A DNA stretch of 64,000 nt from CAYQTL01 sp964420405 (lineage in GTDB: Bacteria; Acidobacteriota; Thermoanaerobaculia; Thermoanaerobaculales; Sulfomarinibacteraceae). The notes below the pieces were generated by a model that saw only the letters and a list, made by a program, of their open reading frames with translations, was not told the DNA's origin and searched no databases. Numbering within the stretch: the stretch's first letter is position 1; each line of letters opens with the position of its first letter. Positions 8,685 through 17,800 of this stretch are shown here, piece by piece. Position numbers and translations under genes: made by a program. Location of the stretch: contig CAYQTL010000002.1 in assembly GCA_964420405.1 (NCBI GenBank), positions 62,001-126,000 on the forward strand, written 5' to 3'.

Positions 8685-9566
8685 TCACGCGGTGCGGTGT
8701 GCGAAGTCCTCGAGGATCCGTACCACAACGTCGCCGATCCGGAGCATGTTCTCCGCCGACGACGCTCCGAGGTGCGGGGTCATGATCACGTTCGGCGCAT
8801 CGTACAGCGGGCAGTCGGCCGGTGGGGGGTCCGAGTACCACACGTCCGTGGCGTAGGCCCGGAGCTTGCCCGACTCGAGCGCAGCGACCACGTCCTGCTC
8901 CACGACGCACTTGCCCCGGGCGGTGTTCACGATCACCACGCCGTCCTTCATCCGTCCGATCGTGTCGGCGTTGACCATGCCCCGGGTCTCGTCGGTCAGG
9001 GGGACGTGCAGCGAGATGTAGTCCGACTGGGCGAACAGCTCGTCGAGCGTCACCAGGTCGACGCACTCGTGGTTCTTCAGCAGCGGGTCGTAGGCGATCA
9101 CCCGCATTCCGAAGGCGATCGCACGCCGCGCGAGCACCGTCCCGATGTTGCCGGCGCCGACCAGACCCAGGGTCTTGCCCATCAGCTCGGTCCGCTTGAG
9201 CTGCTTCTTGAGCCACTGGTGCCCGCTCATCGACACGTGGCCCTCGACCAGGCGCGTGGGCACCGCGATCATCAACGCGAACGCCAGCTCGGCGACCGCC
9301 ACGGCCGAGGCCTCGGCGGTGTTGAAGACCTGGATTCCTCTGGACCGGGCGTAGTCGACGTCGATGTTGTCGAGCCCGACGCCGCCTCGGATGATCAGCT
9401 TGAGCTTCGACGCCCGGTCGATGTAGTCGCGGTCACAGGTCGTCTTCGACCGCACCAGGACCACGTCGACGTCGGCGAGCTGGCTCGTGTCGTCCGTCAC
9501 CTCGCCGAATGCGACGAGCTTCTCGGGCAGAGACGGGTCGAACGCGTCGGACATCAGGATCTTCAT
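8685..9566 (-). CDS. serA: D-3-phosphoglycerate dehydrogenase, short form
   Basis: This cytoplasmic NAD-dependent dehydrogenase oxidises 3-phosphoglycerate to 3-phosphohydroxypyruvate, the entry to serine synthesis. Family marks are VRSKTT and RGGVGLDNIDV in the substrate region, the nucleotide loop GLVGAGNIG, HVPLTDETRGM, NTARGKCVVEQD (catalytic Arg and Glu), and TPHLGASS (catalytic His). At 293 residues it lacks the C-terminal ACT and intervening domains of long SerA, so allosteric serine inhibition of the classical type is not expected. AGGAGGATTG upstream supports the ATG at 9566. It is flanked by the DUF1015 gene (15 bases) and serC (11 bases). Confidence 0.93.
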   Translation of the reverse strand: MKILMSDAFDPSLPEKLVAFGEVTDDTSQLADVDVVLVRSKTTCDRDYIDRASKLKLIIRGGVGLDNIDVDYARSRGIQVFNTAEASAVAVAELAFALMIAVPTRLVEGHVSMSGHQWLKKQLKRTELMGKTLGLVGAGNIGTVLARRAIAFGMRVIAYDPLLKNHECVDLVTLDELFAQSDYISLHVPLTDETRGMVNADTIGRMKDGVVIVNTARGKCVVEQDVVAALESGKLRAYATDVWYSDPPPADCPLYDAPNVIMTPHLGASSAENMLRIGDVVVRILEDFAHRTA

Positions 9567-9581
9567 GACGTCAATCCTCCT

Positions 9582-10838
9582 CTACTCTCTCAGCGACTCG
9601 CTCAGCGGCCGCACGATCAGGCCGGAGCGGAGCTTGGGTTCGAACCAGGTGCTCTTGGGCGGCATCACCTCGCCGGCATCGGCAACCGCGAACAGCTGCT
9701 CGATGGACGTCGGGTGCAGCGCGAACGCCACCGCCCAGCGGCCCGAGTCGACCAGCCGCTCCAGCTCGCCGAGGCCCCTGATCCCGCCGACGAAGTCGAC
9801 CCGCTCGTCCGAGCGGGGATCGCCGATGCCGAGCACGGGCGCCAGCAGGGTGTCCTGCAGGATCGCCACGTCGAGGCTGCGCACCGGGTCGTCGGACGGG
9901 TAGCTGTCGGGCTTCGCCCGCAGCCGGTACCACGCCCCGCCCAGGTACATGCCGAACGTGGCTCGCTCGGCGGGCGTCGCGCGACCCTCGACGCGCTCGA
10001 CCGAGAACGAGGCGCCGATCCGGTCGAGCAGCTGCCCGGGGGACAGACCGCCGAGGTCCCGCACCACCCGGTTGTAGTCCATGATCAGCATCTGGTCATG
10101 CGGGAAGATCACCGACAGGAAGTAGTTGTAGGGCTCCTCACCGGTGTGCCCGGGGTTGGCGTCGCGACGCATCGCCCGGATCCGCACGGCCGCCGCCGAG
10201 CGGTGGTGGCCGTCCGCCACGTAGAGCTCGGGGACGGCGTCGAACGCCTCGACGAGACGATCCCGGTCGGCGGGCTCCGTCACCACCCACAGGATGTGGC
10301 GGATGCCGTCCGGTGCGGTGAAGTCGTACGCCGGCGCCGCGTCGGTCAACCGGGCGACCAGCTCGTCCACCTCGCGGCGCGCCTTGTAGGTCAGGAAGAC
10401 CGGCCCCGTGTTGGCGTCGAGGGCGTCGACGTGGCGGGTCCGGTCGACCTCCTTCGTGGGCCGGGTGTGCTCGTGCTTCTTGATCAGGTCGGCCTCGTAC
10501 TCGTCGATGCTCGCCCCCGCCACCAGCCCGGTCTGGAGGTGGTCGCCCATCACCTGCCGGTACAGGTACAGCGCGGGCGACTGCTCGAGCACGAACACGC
10601 CTTCGCGGATCATCCGTCGCAGGTTCGCCGCCCCCTTGGCATAGACCTCGGGGGCGTCGAGGTCCATCTCCGGCGGCAGGTCGATCTCCGGCTTGTTGAC
10701 GTGCAGGAAGGAGATCGGGTTGCCGGCGGCCATCTCGCGTGCCTCCTCGCTGGAGAGCACGTCGTACGGTGGGCTGGCCACCCGCTCGGCGAGGTCGGGG
10801 CGGGGTCGGTACGCTCTGAACGGCTGGATGCGCGCCAT
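9582..10838 (-). CDS. DUF1015 family protein of the serine operon
   Basis: The 418-residue protein matches the DUF1015 family as I know it: MARIQPFRAYRP opening, RVASPPYDVLSSEEARE, NPISFLHVNKPEID, a central YVADGHHRSAAAV segment, and a C-terminal end with PPKSTWFEPKLRSGL. It has no signal peptide or membrane segment. The biochemical role is not established to my knowledge. Being the first gene of a tight operon with serA and serC, and with no serB phosphatase here, suggests a part in serine or phosphoserine metabolism; that is inference from context. The ATG at 10838 is preceded by AGGAGC. The promoter and a CRP-like palindrome lie about 70 bases upstream. Confidence 0.85.
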   Translation of the reverse strand: MARIQPFRAYRPRPDLAERVASPPYDVLSSEEAREMAAGNPISFLHVNKPEIDLPPEMDLDAPEVYAKGAANLRRMIREGVFVLEQSPALYLYRQVMGDHLQTGLVAGASIDEYEADLIKKHEHTRPTKEVDRTRHVDALDANTGPVFLTYKARREVDELVARLTDAAPAYDFTAPDGIRHILWVVTEPADRDRLVEAFDAVPELYVADGHHRSAAAVRIRAMRRDANPGHTGEEPYNYFLSVIFPHDQMLIMDYNRVVRDLGGLSPGQLLDRIGASFSVERVEGRATPAERATFGMYLGGAWYRLRAKPDSYPSDDPVRSLDVAILQDTLLAPVLGIGDPRSDERVDFVGGIRGLGELERLVDSGRWAVAFALHPTSIEQLFAVADAGEVMPPKSTWFEPKLRSGLIVRPLSESLRE

Positions 10839-10903
10839 GGGAGCTGCTCCTGGATCTGTGGATTCGGGCGGCAGGATCGCCCGTATGCGGCCGCCGCGGG
10901 CCG

Positions 10904-10919
10904 TGTGAAAGCTATCACA
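10904..10919. promoter_or_regulatory. CRP/FNR-family-like palindrome over the serine-operon -10
   Basis: TGTGAAAGCTATCACA is a perfect TGTGA-N6-TCACA palindrome, the consensus of Crp-type regulators. On the minus strand its six central bases are TAGCTT, a TAnnnT -10 candidate; a weak -35 TTCACG (10932-10937) lies exactly 17 bases upstream. Binding here would block the promoter, so repression is the simplest reading. The regulator is not in the window. Confidence 0.55.
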
Positions 10920-11212
10920 ATCGAGTCACCTCGTGAATCGACCCGGACGTTCGCGCAGCGACGGGTTGCGGCGTTCCGCGGGTTCTCCTCACCGTCGTTC
11001 CCGAGCCCGTTCCCGACAGCGCCGCGGGGAGGATCGCACGCGGCGCGAAGGGCGCCCCCCGCGAGCCCAGCGACGAGCTCTCGGGAGGCGTTGCGGGCCC
11101 TCGCCCGGACCGCTGCCGATCCCGCCGTTCTCGTACCCATGGCGCTCGGGATCGGAATCGGGATCGGGAGCCCACCCCCGCCGCAGGCGCGAGGCCCTAC
11201 GGACGCCTCCGG

Positions 11213-11241
11213 TTGACGGAGGAATCGTGCGTTGCTACGGT
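11213..11241 (+). promoter_or_regulatory. Predicted promoter of the metal-efflux block
   Basis: TTGACG at 11213-11218, a 17-base spacer, and TACGGT at 11236-11241 form the best -35/-10 pair seen in the window. The predicted start of transcription is near 11248, just ahead of the Cys-rich protein gene. Confidence 0.6.
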
Positions 11242-11256
11242 GAGTTGAGATTGCGT

Positions 11257-11640
11257 ATGGGTTCGCGAGTCGTCGCCGCCGCCACCCTCGTCGCGCTCCT
11301 GCTCACGGGAGGCACGGTGCCGACGTGCGCCGCCGCGGCGGACCTGCTCTCGCAGCGACCCCCCGGCGTGATGTCGTGCTGCGAGGATGCGCGCTGCGCG
11401 GAGCCCGCTCCCGAAGCCGGTTCGCCCTGCTGCTGCGAGGGTCCCGGCGACCCGCCCGCCGTCACCGCCGGCACCCCCGCCAGGCTCGTCGACCGCGCCG
11501 ACGATGCTGCGCACCCGCCCGTCGCCGCCGCCGGAACCCCCTTTCCGACGTCCCTCCGCGCGGCCCCGTCCGTCGACCACCGGCGTCACCATGCGCCGAC
11601 TCCCCCTCCCTGGCTGGTCGCCTGCGCTCTCCTGATCTGA
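11257..11640 (+). CDS. Small exported cysteine-rich protein at head of metal block
   Basis: The 127-residue protein begins with a signal peptide (MGSRVVAAATLVALLLTGG) and contains a cysteine cluster, SCCEDARC followed about 12 residues on by SPCCCEG, eight cysteines counting one near the signal peptide end. A proline- and histidine-containing region and a short hydrophobic C-terminus follow. Its position directly behind a good promoter and 89 bases ahead of the TolC/CusBA genes suggests metal binding or sensing in the periplasm, but I know no named family. A TTG two codons upstream (11251) is an alternative start. Composition matches the neighbours. Confidence 0.5.
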   Translation: MGSRVVAAATLVALLLTGGTVPTCAAAADLLSQRPPGVMSCCEDARCAEPAPEAGSPCCCEGPGDPPAVTAGTPARLVDRADDAAHPPVAAAGTPFPTSLRAAPSVDHRRHHAPTPPPWLVACALLI

Positions 11641-11729
11641 TTCGCACATGACGCCGCTCGGAGTCGCGTCCCCGGAATGGCTCGGGATGCGCGGGGTTGG
11701 TCCTCACGGGATCAGGAGAGGTCAAGAAC

Positions 11730-13109
11730 ATGAGATCGCATCACATGAAGTGGCTGCTGCGTTGCACAGTCCTCGGACTTGCAGCTCCCATCGCCGCGGC
11801 CGGCGGGATCCCCGAGGATCCGGCCGCGTCGCTGGCCGCGTCCGTCCGTCCGGCCCACGTCAGGCTGCTGCTCCAGGAGGTCCTGGACCGGAACCCCGAG
11901 CTCGGCGCCGCCGACGCGGACGCCAGGGCGGCGCTGCGGCGGGCACCACAGGTCGCGGCGATGCCGGACCCGATGCTGGCGCTGACGGTCTTCCTGCAGA
12001 CGCCCGAGACCCGCGTCGGCCCGCAGGTCGCCGCCGCGAGCATCAGCCAGCGGTTCCCCGTCCCCGGCACCCTCGACCTGCGCGAGCGCGCGGCGCTCGC
12101 CGAGGCGGCGGACGCGGCCGCCCGGCTCGCAGCTCTGCGCCTGGAGCGCGTCACCGCCGCCCGTGAGCTCCTCGCCGAGGTCGCGTTCCTCGACGGCTCT
12201 GCGCGGATCCTCGAGGAGGAGCGCGAGACCCTGTCCCGCTTCGAGGAGATCGCGCGCACCCGCTACGCGACCGGCGTCGGCACCGACCAGGCGGTGGTCA
12301 GGCTCCAGGCCGAGATCACGCGGGTCGAGACCAGGCTGCTGGAGCTGGCGGCCGCGAGATCCGCCCTGGTGGCCCGCCTCGACGCCCTCCGCGATCGCTC
12401 CGGCGGACCTCCCGTGCCGACCGCCGATCTCCGGACGCCGCCGCTGCCGCCCCTCGAGGCGGACGTGCTTCGCACCGCCGCCCTCCGCACCCGACCCGAG
12501 GCCGCCGGCGCCGGCGCCGCCGTCGAGGCGTCCCGGCTGCGCGTCGAGCTGGCCGAGAAGGCGTTCCGACCGGAGCTCACCGCCGGCGTCGCCTACACCG
12601 TCGTCGGCCGCCGTGACGGCGTGGACGTGGAGGACGAGGGCAAGGACGTGCTCGCGCTCACCGGCGGCGTCACGCTCCCCGTGCAGCGAGCCCGACGTGA
12701 CGCGGCCGTGGAGGAGGCGGTGCTGCACCGCCACGGGGCGCGGGAGCGCCTGCGCAGGATCGAGAGCGAGATCGCCGCCGAGGTCGACGACCTCGCCCGA
12801 CGCCTTCCCCTGATCGCGGAGCGCCACGAGCTGCTCGAGCGCGTGCTCCTGATCCAGGCCGAGGAGTCCGTCGACTCGGCGGTCGGTGCCTACGGCGCCG
12901 GCGCCGCCGGCGTGCTCGACCTGCTCGACGCCGAGAGGGTGCTGCTGCAGGTCCGCACGGCCGAGCTGCGCGCCCGCGCCGACCTCGCGGTCGCCGTCGC
13001 GCGGCTCGAGGGCGCGCTCGGGTTGCCGCTCGAGTCGGTGGCGGCCAACCTCGCGGCGGACCTGTCCCGACTCCAGGCCCCCGCATCGCCAGATGGAGGC
13101 ACCCGATGA
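11730..13109 (+). CDS. TolC/CusC-family outer-membrane efflux protein
   Basis: This is the predicted outer-membrane channel of a tripartite heavy-metal exporter. The 459-residue protein has a signal-peptide-like start (MRSHHMKWLLRCTVLGLAAPIAAAGG) and two long helical halves of the OEP type, including RARTRYATGVGTDQAVVRLQ-like and AYGAGAAGVLDLLDAERVLL segments that are typical of the CusC/CzcC branch. I chose ATG 11730 because AGGAG lies about 11 bases upstream and the signal peptide starts there; 11697 is longer but unsupported. It overlaps the CusB-like gene by four bases (ATGA), so the two subunits are translationally coupled. Confidence 0.88.
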   Translation: MRSHHMKWLLRCTVLGLAAPIAAAGGIPEDPAASLAASVRPAHVRLLLQEVLDRNPELGAADADARAALRRAPQVAAMPDPMLALTVFLQTPETRVGPQVAAASISQRFPVPGTLDLRERAALAEAADAAARLAALRLERVTAARELLAEVAFLDGSARILEEERETLSRFEEIARTRYATGVGTDQAVVRLQAEITRVETRLLELAAARSALVARLDALRDRSGGPPVPTADLRTPPLPPLEADVLRTAALRTRPEAAGAGAAVEASRLRVELAEKAFRPELTAGVAYTVVGRRDGVDVEDEGKDVLALTGGVTLPVQRARRDAAVEEAVLHRHGARERLRRIESEIAAEVDDLARRLPLIAERHELLERVLLIQAEESVDSAVGAYGAGAAGVLDLLDAERVLLQVRTAELRARADLAVAVARLEGALGLPLESVAANLAADLSRLQAPASPDGGTR

Positions 13110-14587
13110 GCCATCCGGTCGAACCCCGTCGCCGCCGTACCCCCGCGGACGTCGCCCTGGTCGTCCTCGGAATCGGGCTGGGCCTGGCGCTCGCCGCCGC
13201 CCTGCTGACCGTTCCTGCCGTCCGCGACGCGATCGGTGTCGCGGGAGGCGTCGCCCGGGAGGCCCCCGCCGCCGGCGCGCCGCTCCACACCTGCCCGATG
13301 CACCCCCAGATCCTGCAGGAGGAGCCCGGATCCTGCCCCATCTGCGGCATGGACCTCGTCCCCGTCGAGGACGACGCCGGACAGCCGCCCCCCGCCCCCG
13401 GCGCGCCGCTCCACACCTGCCCGATGCATCCCCAGATCCTGCAGGAGGAGCCCGGATCCTGCCCCATCTGCGGCATGGATCTCGTCCCCGTCGAGGACGA
13501 GGGGGCGGTGGCCCCCGCCGGCAACGCGGTCGCGGGCCGCCGTCAGGGCGCCGAGGTGCGGATCGACCCGACGGTGGTCCAGAACATGAACGTCACCACC
13601 GCCACCGTCCGTCGCCACGACCTCGAGCGGCGGATCCGCACCATCGGCTCACTCGAGTACGACCTCGACCACATGGTGACGGTCACCACCAAGTACCCCG
13701 GCTTCATCGAGAACGTCCAGGTCAACTACCTCGGGCAGCCGGTCCGCCGCGGCGACGTCCTGTTCGAGGTCTACGCCCCGGAGCTCGTCCAGACCCAGCA
13801 GGAGCTCCTCTCGGCGGTGCGGTACGCCGACCGCCTGGAGGCCACCTCCCGGCCCGCCCACCGTCGCGCGCGGGCGCTGGTGGAAGCCGCCCGCGACCGC
13901 CTCGCCTACTGGGACGTCACGGACGACCAGGTCGACCGCATTGTCCGGACCGGCGAGCCGATGCGCACCCTGGCGGTGGTCGCGCCCGCCTCCGGGGTGG
14001 TGATGAAGATCATCCACGGCCTCGAGGGAATGCGGATCCAGCCCGGCATGGACGTCGTCCACATCGCCGGGCTCGACCCCTTGTGGTTGCGGGTCGAGGT
14101 GTTCGAGGACCAGGTGCGGTACGTCGGCGTCGGCGACGCCGCACGGGTCACCTTCGCCGCCTTTCCCGGCGAGATCTTCCGCGGCACCGTCCGCTACGTC
14201 GAGCCCGAGGTGGCCGAGCGAACGCGAACCCTCCGCCTGACCCTCGAGATCCCGAACCCCTCCCAGCGCCTCCGCGTCGGAATGTACGCGACCGTGGTGT
14301 TCGAGCCGGTGGTCGTGCAGGATGCCGTGGCGGTGCCCTCCCAGGCGGTCCTCCGGACCGGCGAGCGGGCGGTGGTCGTGGTCTCCCTCGGCGGCGGACG
14401 GTTCGCGCCGCGGGAGGTGACGCTCGGCGTCACGGCCGACGAGATGGTCCACGTCCTCGACGGCCTCGATGCCGGCGAGACGATCGTCACCTCGTCCCAG
14501 TTCCTGATCGACTCCGAGTCCAACCTGCGCGAGGCGATCCGCGCGATGCGCGCCGAGACCGCGGGAGGTGGACATGCCGGCCACTGA
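13106..14587 (+). CDS. CusB-like RND adaptor with two heavy-metal-binding modules
   Basis: The 493-residue protein is the periplasmic membrane-fusion subunit joining the inner-membrane pump to the outer-membrane channel. One N-terminal membrane anchor (residues about 15-38) is followed by two nearly identical copies of the small heavy-metal-binding domain, each HTCPMHPQI...CPICGMDLVPVED, at about residues 60-90 and 102-132. These Cys/His/Met modules are known from CusB-like adaptors and are thought to capture metal; having two is less common. The adaptor core follows: a barrel and lipoyl-like region (TTKYPGFIENVQVNYLGQPVRRGD), a helical hairpin, and a C-terminal domain ending in a His-containing tail, GGGHAGH. 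The ATG overlaps the previous stop. Confidence 0.92.
   Translation: MSHPVEPRRRRTPADVALVVLGIGLGLALAAALLTVPAVRDAIGVAGGVAREAPAAGAPLHTCPMHPQILQEEPGSCPICGMDLVPVEDDAGQPPPAPGAPLHTCPMHPQILQEEPGSCPICGMDLVPVEDEGAVAPAGNAVAGRRQGAEVRIDPTVVQNMNVTTATVRRHDLERRIRTIGSLEYDLDHMVTVTTKYPGFIENVQVNYLGQPVRRGDVLFEVYAPELVQTQQELLSAVRYADRLEATSRPAHRRARALVEAARDRLAYWDVTDDQVDRIVRTGEPMRTLAVVAPASGVVMKIIHGLEGMRIQPGMDVVHIAGLDPLWLRVEVFEDQVRYVGVGDAARVTFAAFPGEIFRGTVRYVEPEVAERTRTLRLTLEIPNPSQRLRVGMYATVVFEPVVVQDAVAVPSQAVLRTGERAVVVVSLGGGRFAPREVTLGVTADEMVHVLDGLDAGETIVTSSQFLIDSESNLREAIRAMRAETAGGGHAGH
13274..13500 (+). repeat. 101-base direct repeat encoding the duplicated metal module
   Basis: Bases 13274-13374 and 13400-13500 are identical except for two synonymous changes (CAC/CAT and GAC/GAT). 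The offset is 126 bases, exactly 42 codons. The near-identity points to a recent duplication or to gene conversion. Confidence 0.9.
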
Positions 14588-14593
14588 GCTCCC

Positions 14594-14623
14594 CGCGTCC
14601 GTGCCCGTGTCCGCGTCCGTGCC
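14594..14623 (+). repeat. Hexamer array, five CGYGYC units
   Basis: CGCGTC, CGTGCC, CGTGTC, CGCGTC and CGTGCC follow one another without gaps just after the CusB stop. Related arrays occur at 18121-18150, 10996-11013 and 52639-52656. The rest of 14588-14824 holds no credible gene. Confidence 0.6.
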
Positions 14624-14824
14624 CGACGAGGTCGCCCTGGGCTGCCCGGCCGGAGGATCGCCGGAGCACGGGAGACGGGGACACACGGCACCACCGTGCC
14701 CTCGTGACAGGTGGTCCGGCGCCCTCTCTGGGCCTGCATGTCTGTGTGGCTCCCCGGATGTCACGCCCCTCGCCCGTCCGCACTCGGCGCGGATGCGGAC
14801 GCGCTCGGCACACGGCGGTGACCC

Positions 14825-17800
14825 GTGCTGAACAACCTCATCTCGTGGTCGATGCGCAACCAGTTCTTCATGGTGGTGGCGCTGGTCTTCGCCGTCGTCG
14901 GGGGCGTCTGGGCGGCACGGGAGATCCGGCTCGACGCCATCCCCGACCTGTCCGACGTGCAGGTGATCGTCGCCACCGAGTACCCCGGGCAGGCGCCCCA
15001 GGTCGTCGAGGACCAGGTCACCTACCCCATCACGACGCGCATGCTGTCGGTGCCGCACGCCCAGGCGGTGCGTGGGTACTCCTACTTCGGCGTCAGCTTC
15101 GTGTACGTCATCTTCGAGGACGGGACGGACCTCTACTGGGCGCGTTCGAGGGTGCTCGAGTACCTCTCCGGCCTGGCGGCTCAGCTCCCCGACGGCGTCA
15201 CGCCGCAGCTCGGCCCCGACGCCACCGGCGTCGGCTGGGCGTTCATGTACGCCCTGAACTCAGACCGGCACTCCCTGGCCGAGCTGCGCTCGCTGCAGGA
15301 CTGGTACCTCGAGTACGGGCTGGTGTCGGTCGAGGGCGTGGCGGAGGTGGCGACCTTCGGCGGCTTCGTCCGCCAGTACCAGATCGAGGTGGACCCGGTC
15401 CGGATGCGAGCCTACGGCGTCTCGCTCGGCCAGGTCACGCGGGCCGTCCAGGACTCCAACGCGGACGTCGGCGGGAGGCTCGTCGAGCTGTCCGAGCGGG
15501 AGTACATGGTGCGCGGCCTCGGCTACGTGAAGACCGTCGAGGACCTGCGCACCATCCCGCTCGGAGTGGGTCCGGGCGGGACGCCGATCCTGCTGTCCGA
15601 CGTCGCGCACGTCGCCGTGGGCCCGGATATCCGGCGCGGCATCGCCGAGTGGAACGGCGAGGGGGAGACGGTCGGCGGGATCGTGGTGGTGCGGGACGGC
15701 GCCGACACGCTCGAGGTCATCGGCCGCGTCAAGGAGCGCCTCGCCGAGCTCGAGAAGGGCCTTCCCGAGGGCGTCCGCATCGAGGTCGGCTACGACCGCA
15801 CGGAGCTCATCGAGTCCGCCGTCGAGACGCTCGTCGACACGCTGATCGAAGAGTCGATCATCGTCGCCCTCGTGTGCGTCGTGTTCCTGTTCCACGTCCG
15901 CTCGGCCTTCGTGGCGATCGTCTCGATCCCGATCTCGATCCTCGTCAGCCTGCTGATCATGAAGATCCAGGGGCTGGGCGCCAACATCATGTCCCTGGGC
16001 GGCATCGCCATCTCCATCGGCGTGCTGGTGGACGCCGCGGTCGTGATGGTCGAGAACGCCCACAAGCACTACGAGGAGTGGCGCGGCCGCCGGAGCCACT
16101 TCGAGATCATCCTCCGCTCGGCGCAGGAGGTGGGACCGACCCTCTTCTTCACCCTGCTGGTGATCACCGTCAGCTTCCTGCCGGTGTTCACCCTGCAGGC
16201 CCAGGAGGGCCGCCTGTTCCGGCCGCTGGCGTTCACCAAGACCTACGCCATGGCGGCCTCCTCGATCGTCGCCGTCACCGTCATCCCGGTGCTGATGCTG
16301 TGGTTCGTGCGCGGTCGGATCCGGTCGGAGGAGCGGCATCCCGTCTCGCGTCTGCTGCGCGCCGCCTACACGCCGGTGCTCCGCGGCGTGCTGCGGTTCC
16401 GGTGGCTCGTCATCGTGGCCGCGTTCCTGTCGGTGGTCTCGATCCTCTGGCCCCTGTCCCGGATCGGCTCCGAGTTCATGCCGCCGCTGTGGGAGGGGGA
16501 TCTCCTGTACATGCCCACCACCTTTCCCGGCCTGTCGATCACCAAGGCCAAGGAGCTGCTCCAGCAGACCGACAAGATCATCGCGGAGTTCCCAGAGGTG
16601 GAGAGCGTGCTCGGCAAGATCGGCCGCGCCGACACCGCCACCGACCCGGCGCCGCTGACGATGATCGAGACCACGATCCAGCTCCGGCCACGGGACGAGT
16701 GGCGGCCGGGGATGACGAAGGAGAAGCTCGTCCAGGAGCTGAACCACGCGGTCTCGTTCCCGGGGCTGACCAACGCGTGGATCCCGCCCATCAAGACGCG
16801 CATCGACATGCTCTCCACCGGAATCCGGACGCCGGTGGGGATCAAGGTCGCGGGACCCGACCTGGAGGTCCTCGAACGGGTCGCGAAGGAGATCGAGGCC
16901 GCCGTGAAGCCGCTGCCGGGCACCATGTCGGCGTTCGCCGACCGCGTGCTCGGCGGCAACTACCTCGACTTCGAGATCGACCGCGCCGCAGCCGCCCGCT
17001 ACGGCCTCACCGTCGGCGACGTCCAGGACGTCATCCAGTCCGCCATCGGCGGGATGAACGTCGACCACACGGTCGAGGGCCTGGAGCGGTATCCGATCAA
17101 CGTCCGCTACCCGCGGGAGCTCCGCGACGACGTCCAGGCCCTCGCCGACACCCTCGTCACGACCCCGACCGGCGCCCAGATCCCGATCTCCCGGGTCGCC
17201 GAGCTGCGGTTCCGGGTCGGACCGCCGATGATCAAGTCGGAGAACGCGCGACCGAACGCGTGGGTGTTCGTCGACCTGACGACATCGGACGTCGGCGGCT
17301 GGGTCGAGCGGGCCCGGGAGGTGGTCGACCGCCAGGTCGACGTGCCCGACGGCTACACCGTGCTGTGGTCCGGCCAGTACGAGTACATGGAGCGGGCCCG
17401 CGAGCGGCTGGCGGTCATCATTCCGCTGACCCTGTTTCTGATCCTGCTGATCCTGTATGGCGCCACCCGGTCGGCGGTCAAGACCGCGATCGTCCTGCTG
17501 GCGGTCCCGTTCTCGGTGGTGGGAGCGGTGTGGCTGGTCTACCTGCTCGGCTACAACTGGTCGATCGCCGTCTGGGTCGGAGTCATCGCCCTCGCGGGGT
17601 TGGACGCGGAGACCGGTGCGATCATGCTGCTCTACCTGGACATGGCGTGGCGGCGTTTCACGGAGCGCGGGCGGATGGCGAGCTACGCGGACCTCGCCGC
17701 AGCGGTGTACGAGGGCGCGGTGCAGCGCATCCGGCCCAAGATGATGACTGTCACAACCACGTTCGTGGCGCTGGTGCCGATCCTGTGGGCGGGCGGCATC

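Larger units (their letters stand above)
10839..11256. other. Divergent regulatory region with no convincing gene
   Basis: This 418-base region separates the serine operon (minus) from the metal-efflux block (plus). No frame in it has family motifs or a credible ribosome site. It holds the serine-operon promoter and palindrome near 10904-10937, a short hexamer-periodic array at 10996-11013, another GGGATC/GGAATC array at about 11148-11170, and the plus-strand promoter at 11213-11241. Confidence 0.6.

Noticed and set aside
12890..13618. A minus-strand frame with direct protein repeats over cusB
   Set aside because: The repeat is only the complement of the duplicated metal-binding module.
14568..14831. 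A possible 87-codon gene between the CusB- and CusA-like genes
   Set aside because: It overlaps both neighbours, has no ribosome site, and its composition reflects a hexamer repeat rather than a protein.
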